A DNA stretch of 50,014 bases, from assembly GCA_007125075.1 (NCBI GenBank), contig SLDX01000030.1, positions 1 to 50,014 on the forward strand, given 5' to 3'. Every line of letters starts with the position of its first letter. The stretch's first letter is position 1. Origin of the DNA: Desulfonatronospira sp. (lineage in GTDB: Bacteria; Desulfobacterota; Desulfovibrionia; Desulfovibrionales; Desulfonatronovibrionaceae). Of the stretch, positions 25,783 to 34,803 are shown piece by piece. A program made the translations under genes and the position numbers. A model generated the notes under the pieces. That model saw only the letters and a list, made by a program, of their open reading frames with translations. It had not been told where the DNA came from and made no database searches.

Positions 25783-26505
25783 ATGAATTATATCAAGCTT
25801 CTTTTTCACCAGGAATTCTGCGATTATTTCAGAATTTCTCCTTATCTTGAATATGTACTGCACAGAAGGGCGTCCATCAAGGATATTATTGAAGCCCTGG
25901 GCATACCGCACACCGAGATAGGAATGCTTAAGGTCGACGGCCTGCAAGCAGGCTTTGAACACATTCCTTCTCCAGGAGAAAAGATCGAAGTCCTGCCGGT
26001 CAAGGCTCCGGTGGATGTGACCAGACCCACCAGATTGAGACCGAAAGCCTTTCCGGAACCAAGATTCATTGTGGACGTTAACGCGGGCAAACTGGCAGTG
26101 CTTCTGCGCATGCTGGGCCGGGACACGCTTTGGAGTAACTCCTACAGGGACAGTGATGTCGCGGACCTGGCCACAGGCGAGCAGCGCATTGTGCTCTCAA
26201 GAGATCGGGGACTTCTGAAGAGGAAGGAGATCGTGCACGGCAGGCTGATCCGGGCTGGGGATCCGGACGATCAGCTGCATGAAGTGATTGAGCTTTACGG
26301 GCTGAACCGCTCCTGCAGATTTTCCCGTTGCCTCAGATGCAACCAGGTTTTAAACCCGGTGCCCAAGGCGAAGATCCTGCACCGCCTGGAGCCCAAAACG
26401 AAAAAATATTTCGATCATTTTGAAATCTGTCCCGGCTGTGAGCGCATCTACTGGAAGGGCTCGCACTGGGAGAAGATGTGCAGGCGAATAAGAAACGTCA
26501 CTTGA
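25783..26505 (+). CDS. Mut7-C RNase domain protein with N-terminal ubiquitin-like domain
   Basis: A 240-residue protein. Residues 1-80 form a beta-grasp (Mut7-C ubiquitin/ThiS-like) domain, including VLHRRASIKDIIEALGIPHTEIG. Residues about 88-235 are the Mut7-C domain of the PIN-like RNase superfamily: RFIVDVNAGKLAVLLRMLG with its acidic residue, YRDSDVADLA and VLSRDRGLLKRK. A zinc ribbon with two cysteine pairs closes it (CLRCN and CPGCERIYWKGSHWEKM). Presumed to be a ribonuclease acting in RNA turnover; the target is unknown. The short divergent gap to yjbQ suggests a shared regulatory region. Confidence 0.85.
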   Translation: MNYIKLLFHQEFCDYFRISPYLEYVLHRRASIKDIIEALGIPHTEIGMLKVDGLQAGFEHIPSPGEKIEVLPVKAPVDVTRPTRLRPKAFPEPRFIVDVNAGKLAVLLRMLGRDTLWSNSYRDSDVADLATGEQRIVLSRDRGLLKRKEIVHGRLIRAGDPDDQLHEVIELYGLNRSCRFSRCLRCNQVLNPVPKAKILHRLEPKTKKYFDHFEICPGCERIYWKGSHWEKMCRRIRNVT

Positions 26506-26560
26506 AAATCTTGATGTGTGACAGCTGTTAATCAAAAAAGTACAGGCGTAATAAAATAAT

Positions 26561-26586
26561 AATGCATGCCCGGGTTGCATTTTTCT
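26561..26586 (+). terminator. possible terminator after Mut7-C gene
   Basis: AATGCA (26561-26566) pairs with TGCATT (26575-26580) around a GC-rich loop TGCCCGGG, followed by TTTTCT. Confidence 0.45.
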
Positions 26587-26671
26587 GGTCTGCAGTTTGC
26601 ATGGACTCCTTGCAATTTTTCATTTCAATCCGAAATACGGGCTTTTTATATCAACCCAAGGAGGAAATGCC

Positions 26672-27610
26672 ATGACCGCAGATAATCAGAAAATCATTCC
26701 CCACCTATGGTACGACAAAGAAGCCAGGGAAGCGGCTGAATTTTACGCCTCTATTTTCCCTGCCTCTAAAGTAGAAAAAACAACCGTGTTACCGGACACT
26801 CCCTCAGGCAATACCGAGGTGGTATTCTTTGAACTTTGGGGGCAGCGCTTTACCGCCGTCAGTGCCGGACCTTTTTTCAAATTCAACCCGTCGATATCAT
26901 TGATGATAAACATAGACCCGCTTTTTTTCGAACATTCAGCTTCACCAGAAAAGGATGCCATAAATAAATTAGACGGGATCTGGGATGCATTGTCCCATGA
27001 AGGCAACGTGCTTGTGCCCCTCGGCAAATATTCCTTCAGTGATAGATACGGTTGGGTTCAGGACAAATACGGCCTGTGCTGGCAGTTGATTCTGACCATT
27101 CCCGAAGGCGATCCGCGTCCTCCGATTGTACCGAACATGCTCTTCGTGGGAGATAACTGCGGCAAGGCCGAAGAAGCAATTGCCCATTATCTTTCAGTAT
27201 TCAGAAATTCCAAAATGGGCTGCCTGTTTCGCTACGGTCCTGGACAGGAGCCGGAAAAAGAAGAATCCATAATGTTTTCCGACCTTATGCTTGAGAATCA
27301 TTGGTTTGCAATAATGGAAAGCACCCGTGAATATAATTTTAACTTCAACGAAGCAGTGTCTTTCATGCTTAATTGCCGCGACCAGGAAGAAATCGATTAC
27401 TACTGGAAAGAACTTTCAGCAGTGCCTGAAGCTGAACAGTGCGGATGGATCAAAGACAGATATGGAGTTTCATGGCAGATCCTGCCTTCTGTCCTGGACG
27501 AAATGCTGCGCAGCGGCACCAGGGAGCAGATTGAGCGGGTGACCCGGGCGTTTCTGCAAATGAAAAAATTCGATATTTCCTCTTTGCAAAGGGCTTATGA
27601 AGAGGTCTAA
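26672..27610 (+). CDS. double VOC-domain (PhnB/3-demethylubiquinone methyltransferase-like) protein
   Basis: A 312-residue protein made of two copies of the glyoxalase/VOC fold of the PhnB-like type. Copy 1 (about residues 5-150) begins PHLWYDKEAREAAEFYASIF and ends DRYGWVQDKYGLCWQL. Copy 2 (about 155-300) begins NMLFVGDNCGKAEEAIAHYLSVF and ends CGWIKDRYGVSWQILP. The repeat of the closing DxYGxxWQ motif makes the duplication clear. Family members are often annotated as 3-demethylubiquinone methyltransferases, but this fold does not methylate; the real activity is unknown. The ATG at 26672 has AAGGAGGAAATGCC before it; a longer in-frame start at 26597 lacks family similarity. Confidence 0.82.
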   Translation: MTADNQKIIPHLWYDKEAREAAEFYASIFPASKVEKTTVLPDTPSGNTEVVFFELWGQRFTAVSAGPFFKFNPSISLMINIDPLFFEHSASPEKDAINKLDGIWDALSHEGNVLVPLGKYSFSDRYGWVQDKYGLCWQLILTIPEGDPRPPIVPNMLFVGDNCGKAEEAIAHYLSVFRNSKMGCLFRYGPGQEPEKEESIMFSDLMLENHWFAIMESTREYNFNFNEAVSFMLNCRDQEEIDYYWKELSAVPEAEQCGWIKDRYGVSWQILPSVLDEMLRSGTREQIERVTRAFLQMKKFDISSLQRAYEEV

Positions 27611-27628
27611 GCTAAGCGTTCAAACAAG

Positions 27629-27738
27629 CAGCCAAAACCATGATATCAAATTTTTTAATTTAGTCCCGCGTTGACAGCCGTTTGATTTTACTGATCCTCA
27701 ATCCTGATCCCATAAGCCTGCAGGAAAGCTTTGCAGGC
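27629..27738. repeat. dispersed MITE-like repeat, copy 4 (degenerate ends)
   Basis: Same orientation as copy 1. The interior is clearly related (TGATATCAAATTTTTTAA, GCGTTGACAGCCGTTTG, TTTTACTGATCCTCAATCC) but the terminal repeats are decayed: GCAGCCAAAACC on the left and GCTTTGCAGG on the right, with an inner CCTGCAGG. Confidence 0.6.
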
Positions 27739-27871
27739 TTCTCCAGTATCCATAAAAATAAGGCACTCTGACTTGGCAATGATTTTTTTTGTTGAGGTTT
27801 TGGATGCTCTGAATATGATCGGAGGATGATGCGCCTGCAAAAATTCACTTTTGTTACGCGCAACACGTGAC

Positions 27872-27936
27872 AGAGGACAGAGGACCACGCCTTTGGCGTG
27901 GCAGGTTCAGACAGAAGACAGAAGACAGAAGACAGA
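27872..27936. repeat. 7-bp tandem repeats flanking a CACGCC/GGCGTG palindrome
   Basis: Two GACAGAG units, the palindromic CCACGCCTTTGGCGTGG, then four perfect units of AGACAGA (27909-27936). It lies in the 27.6-28.05 kb gap, which holds no gene. The palindrome is similar to the one near 974. Confidence 0.6.
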
Positions 27937-28053
27937 ATCTGCATTTTCTTAAAAATCTGCTTAAGAGTTTGCTTTCTCATTCGACATCACAAAATCATGA
28001 TGATATACTGACATATGGTAAATTATGAAAAATAATGTTTGAGTGATATAAAT

Positions 28054-29991
28054 ATGGAAAATATGAGAACAATGCTCCAGGGTCTGACCCACGACGATCT
28101 TCTGGAATGGGCCGGATCCAAAATTTTCGAACGGGGACGAAGCTGCGTTTCCAGAGTCGCCCAGTTGTCCCAGACAGAAGATGACGGTCTGGCCGCATGG
28201 GTTTCCGGTACCCGCAGATACGCAACATGGGTCAGCCGCGATTCAGATGGTTTCGACTATGAATGTACCTGCCCATATGACTGGGGTCCATGCAAGCATG
28301 CAGTGGCAGTCCTGTTCAAGGCGGCTGAGCAGATAAAAAAGAAACAGAAAATCCCTTTTCTTGATGCGCAGAGCGATCTTTATCTGACTCTTTTTGAAGG
28401 ATTCGAGGGTTGGGAAGAATCCTTGAAAGATATAGAAGATCAGGAAAATGTTTTTTCATTGTCTTCAGGTCGTGATAAAAGCAAAAACAGGGTGGAATAT
28501 ATCCTTGCGCAGAAAAGCCGTGAAGAACTTCTGACACTCCTGGTTGATCTTGCTGACCGTCACCCGGCAGTCAAAAGTTCGATAGTGGAAGCCGAACAAA
28601 TGGCCAGGGGCGATGTGAATAAAATCGTCCGTTCGCTTCGAAGCGAGATAGACGATCTTACGGCTGAGCCGGCATATTATAATCCATGGGATGATGAAGA
28701 GAATCCGCCGGACTTTTCCCATGTTCGGGAACAATTGCAGGAGCTGTTGAAGTATGGACACGCGGAAGCAGTGCTCCAGGTCGGAGAGGATCTATGGAAG
28801 CAGGGCCGCGAACTGGTCGAAATGTCTCATGACGACGGCGAAACAGGCGTGGAGATTTCAGAGTGCATGGACATCGTTCTCAAGGCGCTTCTTAAATCAC
28901 CCCTGACACCCCCGCAACAGATCTTGTGGATCATCGGGAAAATACTTGAAGATGATTACGACCTGCTCAGGGGCTCGGAAAAGATATTGAATAATCCTGA
29001 CTATATAGCAGATCAATGGCGGGATGTGGCCGCAGAGCTTGATTCGCGGTTGCAGGCCATGCCAAAGCCGAAACCTGACGATTATTCCAGTATTCACCAG
29101 CGCAGGGAAATGGTTGACTGGCTGATCCAGGCCTATCAGTCAGGCGATCAGCCGGAAAAGATCATACCTTTGCTGGAGAAAGAGGTTCAATACTGTCAAA
29201 ATTACACAACGCTTGTGGATGCTCTGCTGGCTGCTGGGGAGCGCGAAAGTGCCCGGAAATGGTGTGTCAGAGGTTTCAACAAGACTGTCAAGAGGGCGCC
29301 GGGCATTGCCGCCGAACTTCAGGAACGTCTGCGGGAGATGGCCCAGGAGGAAGAAGATTTTAGTCTGGTGGCCGCTTACCGGGCCGCTGACTTTTTTTAC
29401 CGCCCTGGACGGCAGACATACCTTGATCTGCGAAAGGCATCCCAGTTCATCAATAAGTGGCCGATCATCAGAAATCTTGTACTAAATTATTTACAGACAG
29501 GAGTTCGACCTGATTTCGGCGAAAAGCGCGACCGAACCTGGCCTCTTCCTGAACCAGAAGTTCAGCGCTCGCAAGATCAGTCCAAACATGTTCCGAACCG
29601 GTTTCCTGACATCAGGCTGCTTATGGATATAGCCATCCTGGAAGAACGAAATTATGATGTGGTGTCATTATACAATGAGTTGCGGAAGAAAGACCACTGG
29701 TATGGCGAAACAACAGACAATTCGGTTGCCCAGGCGGTGGCAGCGTCACATCCCCATGTGGCCCTGCAGATCTGGGAGAAAATTGTTGACAATCTGATAG
29801 CTCAGGTCAAACCTAAGGCTTATCAGGAAGCAGCGGTTTATCTTCGCCGCATGCGCGTAGTTTATGAACAAACCTGCAGTCTTGAGAAGTGGAGAAAATA
29901 TATCCATCAACTGCGTGTAACCCATAAAGCCAAACGTCGTTTAATGGAAGTTCTGGACAATCTTGAGAAAAACAAGAAACTCCTGGATTAG
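28054..29991 (+). CDS. SWIM zinc-finger domain protein
   Basis: A 645-residue protein. Residues about 55-92 hold a SWIM zinc finger of the CxCxnCxH type: YECTCPYDWGPCKHAVAVLFKAA with Cys71, Cys73, Cys80 and His82. The rest is an all-helical region with repeated pairs of helices resembling TPR-like solenoids, such as AYQSGDQPEKIIPLLEKEVQ and DALLAAGERESARKWC. SWIM domains bind nucleic acid or protein, and proteins of this build are often found near SNF2 helicases in bacteria, but no helicase is adjacent here. Function is unassigned. The ATG at 28054 is used; an in-frame TTG at 28039 would add five residues. The ribosome-binding site is weak. Confidence 0.75.
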   Translation: MENMRTMLQGLTHDDLLEWAGSKIFERGRSCVSRVAQLSQTEDDGLAAWVSGTRRYATWVSRDSDGFDYECTCPYDWGPCKHAVAVLFKAAEQIKKKQKIPFLDAQSDLYLTLFEGFEGWEESLKDIEDQENVFSLSSGRDKSKNRVEYILAQKSREELLTLLVDLADRHPAVKSSIVEAEQMARGDVNKIVRSLRSEIDDLTAEPAYYNPWDDEENPPDFSHVREQLQELLKYGHAEAVLQVGEDLWKQGRELVEMSHDDGETGVEISECMDIVLKALLKSPLTPPQQILWIIGKILEDDYDLLRGSEKILNNPDYIADQWRDVAAELDSRLQAMPKPKPDDYSSIHQRREMVDWLIQAYQSGDQPEKIIPLLEKEVQYCQNYTTLVDALLAAGERESARKWCVRGFNKTVKRAPGIAAELQERLREMAQEEEDFSLVAAYRAADFFYRPGRQTYLDLRKASQFINKWPIIRNLVLNYLQTGVRPDFGEKRDRTWPLPEPEVQRSQDQSKHVPNRFPDIRLLMDIAILEERNYDVVSLYNELRKKDHWYGETTDNSVAQAVAASHPHVALQIWEKIVDNLIAQVKPKAYQEAAVYLRRMRVVYEQTCSLEKWRKYIHQLRVTHKAKRRLMEVLDNLEKNKKLLD

Positions 29992-30075
29992 TGCAAATCC
30001 CATGCGGAAAGTCTTTCTTTAGGATGGTTCATGAGTGAAAAACCGTACATTAGCTATTGAATGAGTTAAATCAAA

Positions 30076-30834
30076 ATGGATACCAGCCCCTTTTTCTGGA
30101 AAATTTTTTTTGAGGTCTTTGATGCATTGCCCAGGCAGGGTCCGGGCAACCTCGCCAGCGCTGTAAGGGCACTTGACCTCTGCGGGGATCTACCTTCGGA
30201 ACCTGCGGTTCTAGATCTGGGATGCGGAGTCGGCGCTCAAACACTTTACCTCTCTGAACTGACTTCCGGAACCATTGTGGCCATTGACAATCATGCTCCG
30301 AGCATTGAACGCCTGAAGACATCCCTTGCCGCACGAGGATTATCAAAACGAGTTCAGGCACGGGTCGGCGACATGGCTCATCCGGATCAACCGCCAGAAA
30401 GCTTTGATCTTGTCTGGTCCGAAGGTGCTCTTTACAACATAGGGATTGAAAATGCCCTGCGGATCTGCCATGGACTGCTGCGCCCGGGCGGCTGTCTTGT
30501 GTTTACCGATGCGGTCTGGCGCAGGAAAGAACCCCCGCCGGAGGTCAAGAAAAGCTTTGATCTGGACTATCCGGCCATGGGATGGGTGGAAGATGTGCTG
30601 AAGGCTATAGATAACCGCGGCCTCGAGCTGCTTGGTCACTTCACTCTGCCGGACGAGGCATGGTGGGATGATTTCTATACCCCAATGGAGCACCGCATAG
30701 AGGAATTGCGCACCAGATACCAAGGCGACGCTCAAGCCTGTTCCGTGCTGGATCAGCTCGCTCAGGAGCCTGAAATGCATCGTCGTTTTTCAGACTATTA
30801 CGCTTACGAATACTTTATTGCCCGCAAAAGTTAA
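30076..30834 (+). CDS. class I SAM-dependent methyltransferase
   Basis: A 252-residue methyltransferase. Motif I is VLDLGCGVGAQTLYLSEL near residue 46, the acidic motif II GTIVAIDNHAPSIERLK, then VQARVGDMAHP and the motif IV region FDLVWSEGALYNIG. The C-terminal half carries WWDDFYTPMEHRIEELR, common in a group of uncharacterised small-molecule methyltransferases. The substrate is unknown. It is 84 bp downstream of the SWIM gene on the same strand and convergent with the SDR gene. No sequence similarity is obvious to the methyltransferase near 16.3 kb beyond the common fold. Confidence 0.85.
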   Translation: MDTSPFFWKIFFEVFDALPRQGPGNLASAVRALDLCGDLPSEPAVLDLGCGVGAQTLYLSELTSGTIVAIDNHAPSIERLKTSLAARGLSKRVQARVGDMAHPDQPPESFDLVWSEGALYNIGIENALRICHGLLRPGGCLVFTDAVWRRKEPPPEVKKSFDLDYPAMGWVEDVLKAIDNRGLELLGHFTLPDEAWWDDFYTPMEHRIEELRTRYQGDAQACSVLDQLAQEPEMHRRFSDYYAYEYFIARKS

Positions 30835-30878
30835 GAAAGGACTTTTCCCGCTTATCATAACGCAATCAGACTAAATGA

Positions 30879-31712
30879 TCAGCCGCCTGCTGCGAATCCG
30901 GGGTAAAGGGTCATGCCGCCGTCAACAAATATGGTGGTGCCATGGACGTAGTCGGATTCATCGGAAGCAAGCCATACCGCCACTGTGGCAATGTCCTGCG
31001 GGTCGCCCAGGCGATTTACAGGAATAAGTTTTAGCAGTTCATCTCTTTTTTCGGGATCAGACCAGACCTGTTCGTTTATCGGGGTTTTTACAGCTCCCGG
31101 CGCAATGCTGTTCACCCTTATCTTCATGGGGGCAAGTTCCTGGGCAATCGATTTCATAAGCATCATCACACCGCCTTTGGAAGCGGTGTAATTACAATGG
31201 TTGGACCAGGGAATCAACTCATGTACAGAGCTTATGAAAATGATCTTGCCCGCGCTTGGCGAACGTTCAGGTATTACACCCCGGCGTTTGAATTCGCGTG
31301 CAGCCTGCTGGGCGCACAAAAAATACCCGGTAAGATTAACATCCAGTACTTTTTGCCAGTCCTTAGGCGACATTTCCAGAAAAGGCACGTCTTTTTGTAT
31401 TCCTGAGTTATTAACAAGAACATCCAGTGTACCAAATTTTTCACGCACCTTGTCGAACATGGCCTCAACCTGATCGGGGCTGCTTACGTCGGCTTTAACC
31501 CCCAGGGCATTGACGCCGTAACCCTTTATTTCTTTTACTACCTCATTGGCCTGATCTTCACTGGATCTGTAGTTGACTGCAACACTGGCACCTTCCCGGC
31601 CCAGCGCAACAGCTATGGCCATACCTATGCCGCTGGATGCACCGGTAACCAATGCCGAAAGTCCTTTAAGTCTTTTGATTTCAAATAATCGGCTTTTCTG
31701 ATTCATGTTCAT
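30879..31712 (-). CDS. SDR family oxidoreductase, glucose 1-dehydrogenase-like
   Basis: A 277-residue classical short-chain dehydrogenase. The cofactor loop is TGASSGIGMAIA near residue 20, NNSG is the stabilising motif (usually NNAG), and the catalytic pair is Tyr and Lys in YTASKGG with Ser in FISSVHE about 13 residues earlier. The stretch YRSSEDQANEVVKEIKGYGV after the second strand favours NADP. The closest functional label in the family is glucose 1-dehydrogenase, which would fit with the sugar-hydrolase gene upstream (20 bp gap, same strand), but the substrate is unproven. The two genes are likely one operon. Confidence 0.88.
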   Translation of the reverse strand: MNMNQKSRLFEIKRLKGLSALVTGASSGIGMAIAVALGREGASVAVNYRSSEDQANEVVKEIKGYGVNALGVKADVSSPDQVEAMFDKVREKFGTLDVLVNNSGIQKDVPFLEMSPKDWQKVLDVNLTGYFLCAQQAAREFKRRGVIPERSPSAGKIIFISSVHELIPWSNHCNYTASKGGVMMLMKSIAQELAPMKIRVNSIAPGAVKTPINEQVWSDPEKRDELLKLIPVNRLGDPQDIATVAVWLASDESDYVHGTTIFVDGGMTLYPGFAAGG

Positions 31713-31731
31713 ATCCTCTTTGTTTTGTTGG

Positions 31732-34395
31732 TCAGCTTAAAGCTTTGTTCAGATTCCAGTTGTATATGTGGTATTTTATCCGGAGGCGGTCGAGGTTGTT
31801 TTCTATGTAATCGCGGGTGTCCGGGTCGGCATAGACAAGTATGTTCGGCAGCAGCTGACCGGGTTTTGCGGCAAATTCCTTATCGTACCATTCAAATATT
31901 CTTGACAGGTAAATAACAGAGCGTTTCTTATCCAGGCTCAGGCCCCGGCGGAGCAGAAAGCTTCTTCCGGCAACGTCAAGCTGATTATCTATGCGTTCTG
32001 CATCATAGAATTCTATGGGCGGGCATGAACTTGCCGCACAAACAAGGGCGAAATGAATGCGCGGATCAAGTTCATTTACAGTCAGCTTGTTTCTGGAATC
32101 GGAGTCGGACAATTGTTTTCTTTTGCTGCCTGGTCTTGGTCTGTTGCCTCGCAGGATGCCGTGTTCTATGTCGTCCGGACTGAAGAGATACCCGCCGATG
32201 TTGTATCGCGGTCTTTTGAAAAAGCCGGGTACTTCTTTTACGGAGCGATTGACATTGTAGTGGACCACCGCGTGGATTATCAAGATATTGTAAATATTTA
32301 TCCAGAACGCTTTTCTGGCCGAATCAGTTCTCAACGTGAAAGGATCAAATATTTGCAACTGGCCGGCAAGTTCAATATATTTCCTGAAACTTTCGGATTT
32401 TCGCATGGCCGCGTAATCGACTCTGCTTTCCTGTACATTGAAAAAAGCCCCCTGGAGATCATTTAGAGATTTTTTCAGCATTACCGCGATATGCCCTGAT
32501 GTCTCTTCTTTATCTGCAATGTGCTTGTTCAGGGTAACCGGCAGGGGTATAATTTTTTTAAAAAAAGACTTAAACGCGGTCAGGTCTTTCCTGCGCTTTT
32601 TTTTGAGCCCAAGCCTCTTCACTGCAATTACCGCGTTGATAAACCCGATGTGGCTGAATGCCTGTGGAAAATTTCCCAGCAGTTCTTTGTTTTGCGGATC
32701 ATATTCTTCGGCAAAAAGACCAAGATGGTTGCCGGCCTGCATAGTGGTGGCCAGCAGCTCCTTCGCTTCGCGGTTTTTTCCGGAAATTGCCAGGGCTTCG
32801 ACCAGCCAGAAATTACAAAGAACAAACGCTCCTTCAGCACCTTCCATGCCGTCATGTGCAACATACCTGGCCAGAAAGCCCTTTTTCATCAGCTCTCTTT
32901 GGCAGGCGTCAATAGTTCCCTGAATACGGCTGTCGGTAACTGGAAGAAAATCCAGCACAGCTACCGATAGCAGGCTTGCATCGACATCACTTGAATCATA
33001 GAACTGGACAAAGCTGTTCAGCTCCTGACTGAACCCTCTGCTGAGAATTTCCTGTTTCATGTTTTGCCTGGCCTCTTCCCATTGCTCCAGCGGAGCATCG
33101 AAACCGTAACGATTGGCGATTTTGATTCCCCGGTCAACGGCAACCCAGCACATTATCTTGGAATATACGTAATGTTGAGGACCGATGCGCACTTCCCAGA
33201 TTCCGCTGTCGGGTTCTGAGAAATTTTTAATTGCGAGATCACAAATGTCACGAAAGAAAGGCCACAAGTCTTCATCGATTCTGCCGGCATAATCCGACAG
33301 CCGCAGAGCGCTGTCCATTACTTCGCCATAAATATCCCACTGGTTCTGCTTGTAGGCATCGTTGCCTATTCTCACCGGATATGAGTTTTTGTAGCCGGTC
33401 AAATGTTCAAGGGTCTGCTCGGGAATTTCGCTTTCCCCTTGAAGGGAATAAACGATCTGCAGGCGTTCGCTGCCGTAGCGGCGATAGGTGTCATGTAAAA
33501 AGCGAATGAAGGATTCTGCTTCAGCCACATGGCCGAGAAAGAAAAAAGAGCGCAGGGACCAGGAAGAGTCTCTCAGCCAGCTGAACCTGTAATCCCAGTT
33601 TCTCTGTGCCCCTAAGGCCTCGGGCAGTGAGGTTGTGGCCGCGGCAGCGATGGCTCCTGTGGGTTCGAAGACAAGCAGCTTCAAGGTCAGCAATGATCTG
33701 CAGACATCATCAAAATATTCGTTCAAATCAGCAGTGTTGTCAGCTACGCTTTCAGCCAGCCAGGTTTGCCAGTATCTGGCTGTATTTTCCATGTCTTCTT
33801 CCGCCGGTTCTATCGGCGGCCTCTCGCCGTAAACAAAATCCAGGGTCAGGGCCTGACCTTGCTGCAGTAAAATTTCAGATACGGCAGTGTGTTCGTTTAT
33901 CCGCCACTTCATATCCTGCCGGTTGCATTGCAGGATGAACTGTTCGTCGACGGTTCGAACATAGATCCTGCTTTCCGTTAAATCGAGGCTAGGCGTTTTT
34001 CTTGCGTAATCCGGGCGGGGCATGAATTCGACAGTCAAACGAATCGATCCGGACAATGCTTTGACATACCTTCGGATTACGTGGGATTTATGGTTTTCGG
34101 CATGGGTGAGATCCGGGACAACAGGCATAAAATCCGTAATTTCAGCTTCTGCTGAATCTGTCTGGAAATGTGTTTTCAGGATGTTGGTGTCTTTTATATA
34201 GCTCTGGGTACTATTGAACCTGTCGGATGGAGCTATTTTAAAATACCCGCCTTTACCGTCGTCGAGCAGCGCGGCGAAAACGCTCGGAGAATTGATATGA
34301 GGCATCGCGCAATAGTCGATGGATCCGTCCAGACAGACAAGAGCAAGCGAGTGCATATCACCAATCAGGCCGTATTCAGAAATGTTTTTATACAT
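31732..34395 (-). CDS. glycoside hydrolase family 15 protein fused to DUF547
   Basis: An 887-residue two-part protein. Residues 1 to about 600 are a GH15 glucoamylase/trehalase-like enzyme: the family N-terminus (ISEYGLIGDMHSLALVCLDGSIDYCAMP), the central RFSWLRDSSWSLRSFFFLGH and the acidic AEGAFVLCNFWLVEALA close to the second catalytic glutamate. Residues about 650-885 are a DUF547 domain: LRTDSARKAFWINIYNILIIHAVVH, DDIEHGILR and DPRIHFALVCAASSCPP, which carry its conserved His, Asn and Cys. There is no signal peptide, so it is cytoplasmic. Likely substrates are trehalose or alpha-glucans. A frameshift is not needed to explain the fusion: one frame is open throughout. Confidence 0.85.
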   Translation of the reverse strand: MYKNISEYGLIGDMHSLALVCLDGSIDYCAMPHINSPSVFAALLDDGKGGYFKIAPSDRFNSTQSYIKDTNILKTHFQTDSAEAEITDFMPVVPDLTHAENHKSHVIRRYVKALSGSIRLTVEFMPRPDYARKTPSLDLTESRIYVRTVDEQFILQCNRQDMKWRINEHTAVSEILLQQGQALTLDFVYGERPPIEPAEEDMENTARYWQTWLAESVADNTADLNEYFDDVCRSLLTLKLLVFEPTGAIAAAATTSLPEALGAQRNWDYRFSWLRDSSWSLRSFFFLGHVAEAESFIRFLHDTYRRYGSERLQIVYSLQGESEIPEQTLEHLTGYKNSYPVRIGNDAYKQNQWDIYGEVMDSALRLSDYAGRIDEDLWPFFRDICDLAIKNFSEPDSGIWEVRIGPQHYVYSKIMCWVAVDRGIKIANRYGFDAPLEQWEEARQNMKQEILSRGFSQELNSFVQFYDSSDVDASLLSVAVLDFLPVTDSRIQGTIDACQRELMKKGFLARYVAHDGMEGAEGAFVLCNFWLVEALAISGKNREAKELLATTMQAGNHLGLFAEEYDPQNKELLGNFPQAFSHIGFINAVIAVKRLGLKKKRRKDLTAFKSFFKKIIPLPVTLNKHIADKEETSGHIAVMLKKSLNDLQGAFFNVQESRVDYAAMRKSESFRKYIELAGQLQIFDPFTLRTDSARKAFWINIYNILIIHAVVHYNVNRSVKEVPGFFKRPRYNIGGYLFSPDDIEHGILRGNRPRPGSKRKQLSDSDSRNKLTVNELDPRIHFALVCAASSCPPIEFYDAERIDNQLDVAGRSFLLRRGLSLDKKRSVIYLSRIFEWYDKEFAAKPGQLLPNILVYADPDTRDYIENNLDRLRIKYHIYNWNLNKALS

Positions 34396-34483
34396 TGCTT
34401 ATTCGTTGCAAAGGTGGTTCATACCGGCAGCTGTTCAGCCCAAAACGTTCTTCTTTGAATCTAATTCAGGGAATGTCCGGAGC

Positions 34484-34497
34484 AACCTGATCAGGTT
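34484..34497. promoter_or_regulatory. 14-bp perfect palindrome in a divergent intergenic region
   Basis: AACCTGATCAGGTT is a perfect palindrome about 90 bases upstream of the GH15 start and 300 bases upstream of the divergent SbcD-like start. It could be an operator. The remainder of 34396-34803 is AT-rich and has no gene. Confidence 0.3.
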
Positions 34498-34803
34498 CGA
34501 TAAGTTTTGAAGTTCACGCTGCTGTCCGGATTTTTTTCGACCCACAGCACAGAGTTTTCATCAGTCTACACGTTTTTAGATAAACTCGTCATGCTTAGGG
34601 ATTCTGCTATTATTCGAACTGAAAGTATGTAAAGCCAGGAACAATTAAAGTCATACCTCAGCCCGGACATTTAAAAAAATTATTTTGACAGTCAGCTGTA
34701 ATTCTTGTTGAAATGTCTGCAGCGGATCCGGCATAAACTTCCGGCTTCATTTTGCCCTTAACTTCAATTTTAAACTCTTCTGTTCACAGCCCGGAGAAAA
34801 ATA

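Noticed and set aside
32053-32970. long forward-strand frames opposite the GH15-DUF547 gene
   Set aside because: They are antisense shadows of a well-supported reverse-strand gene.
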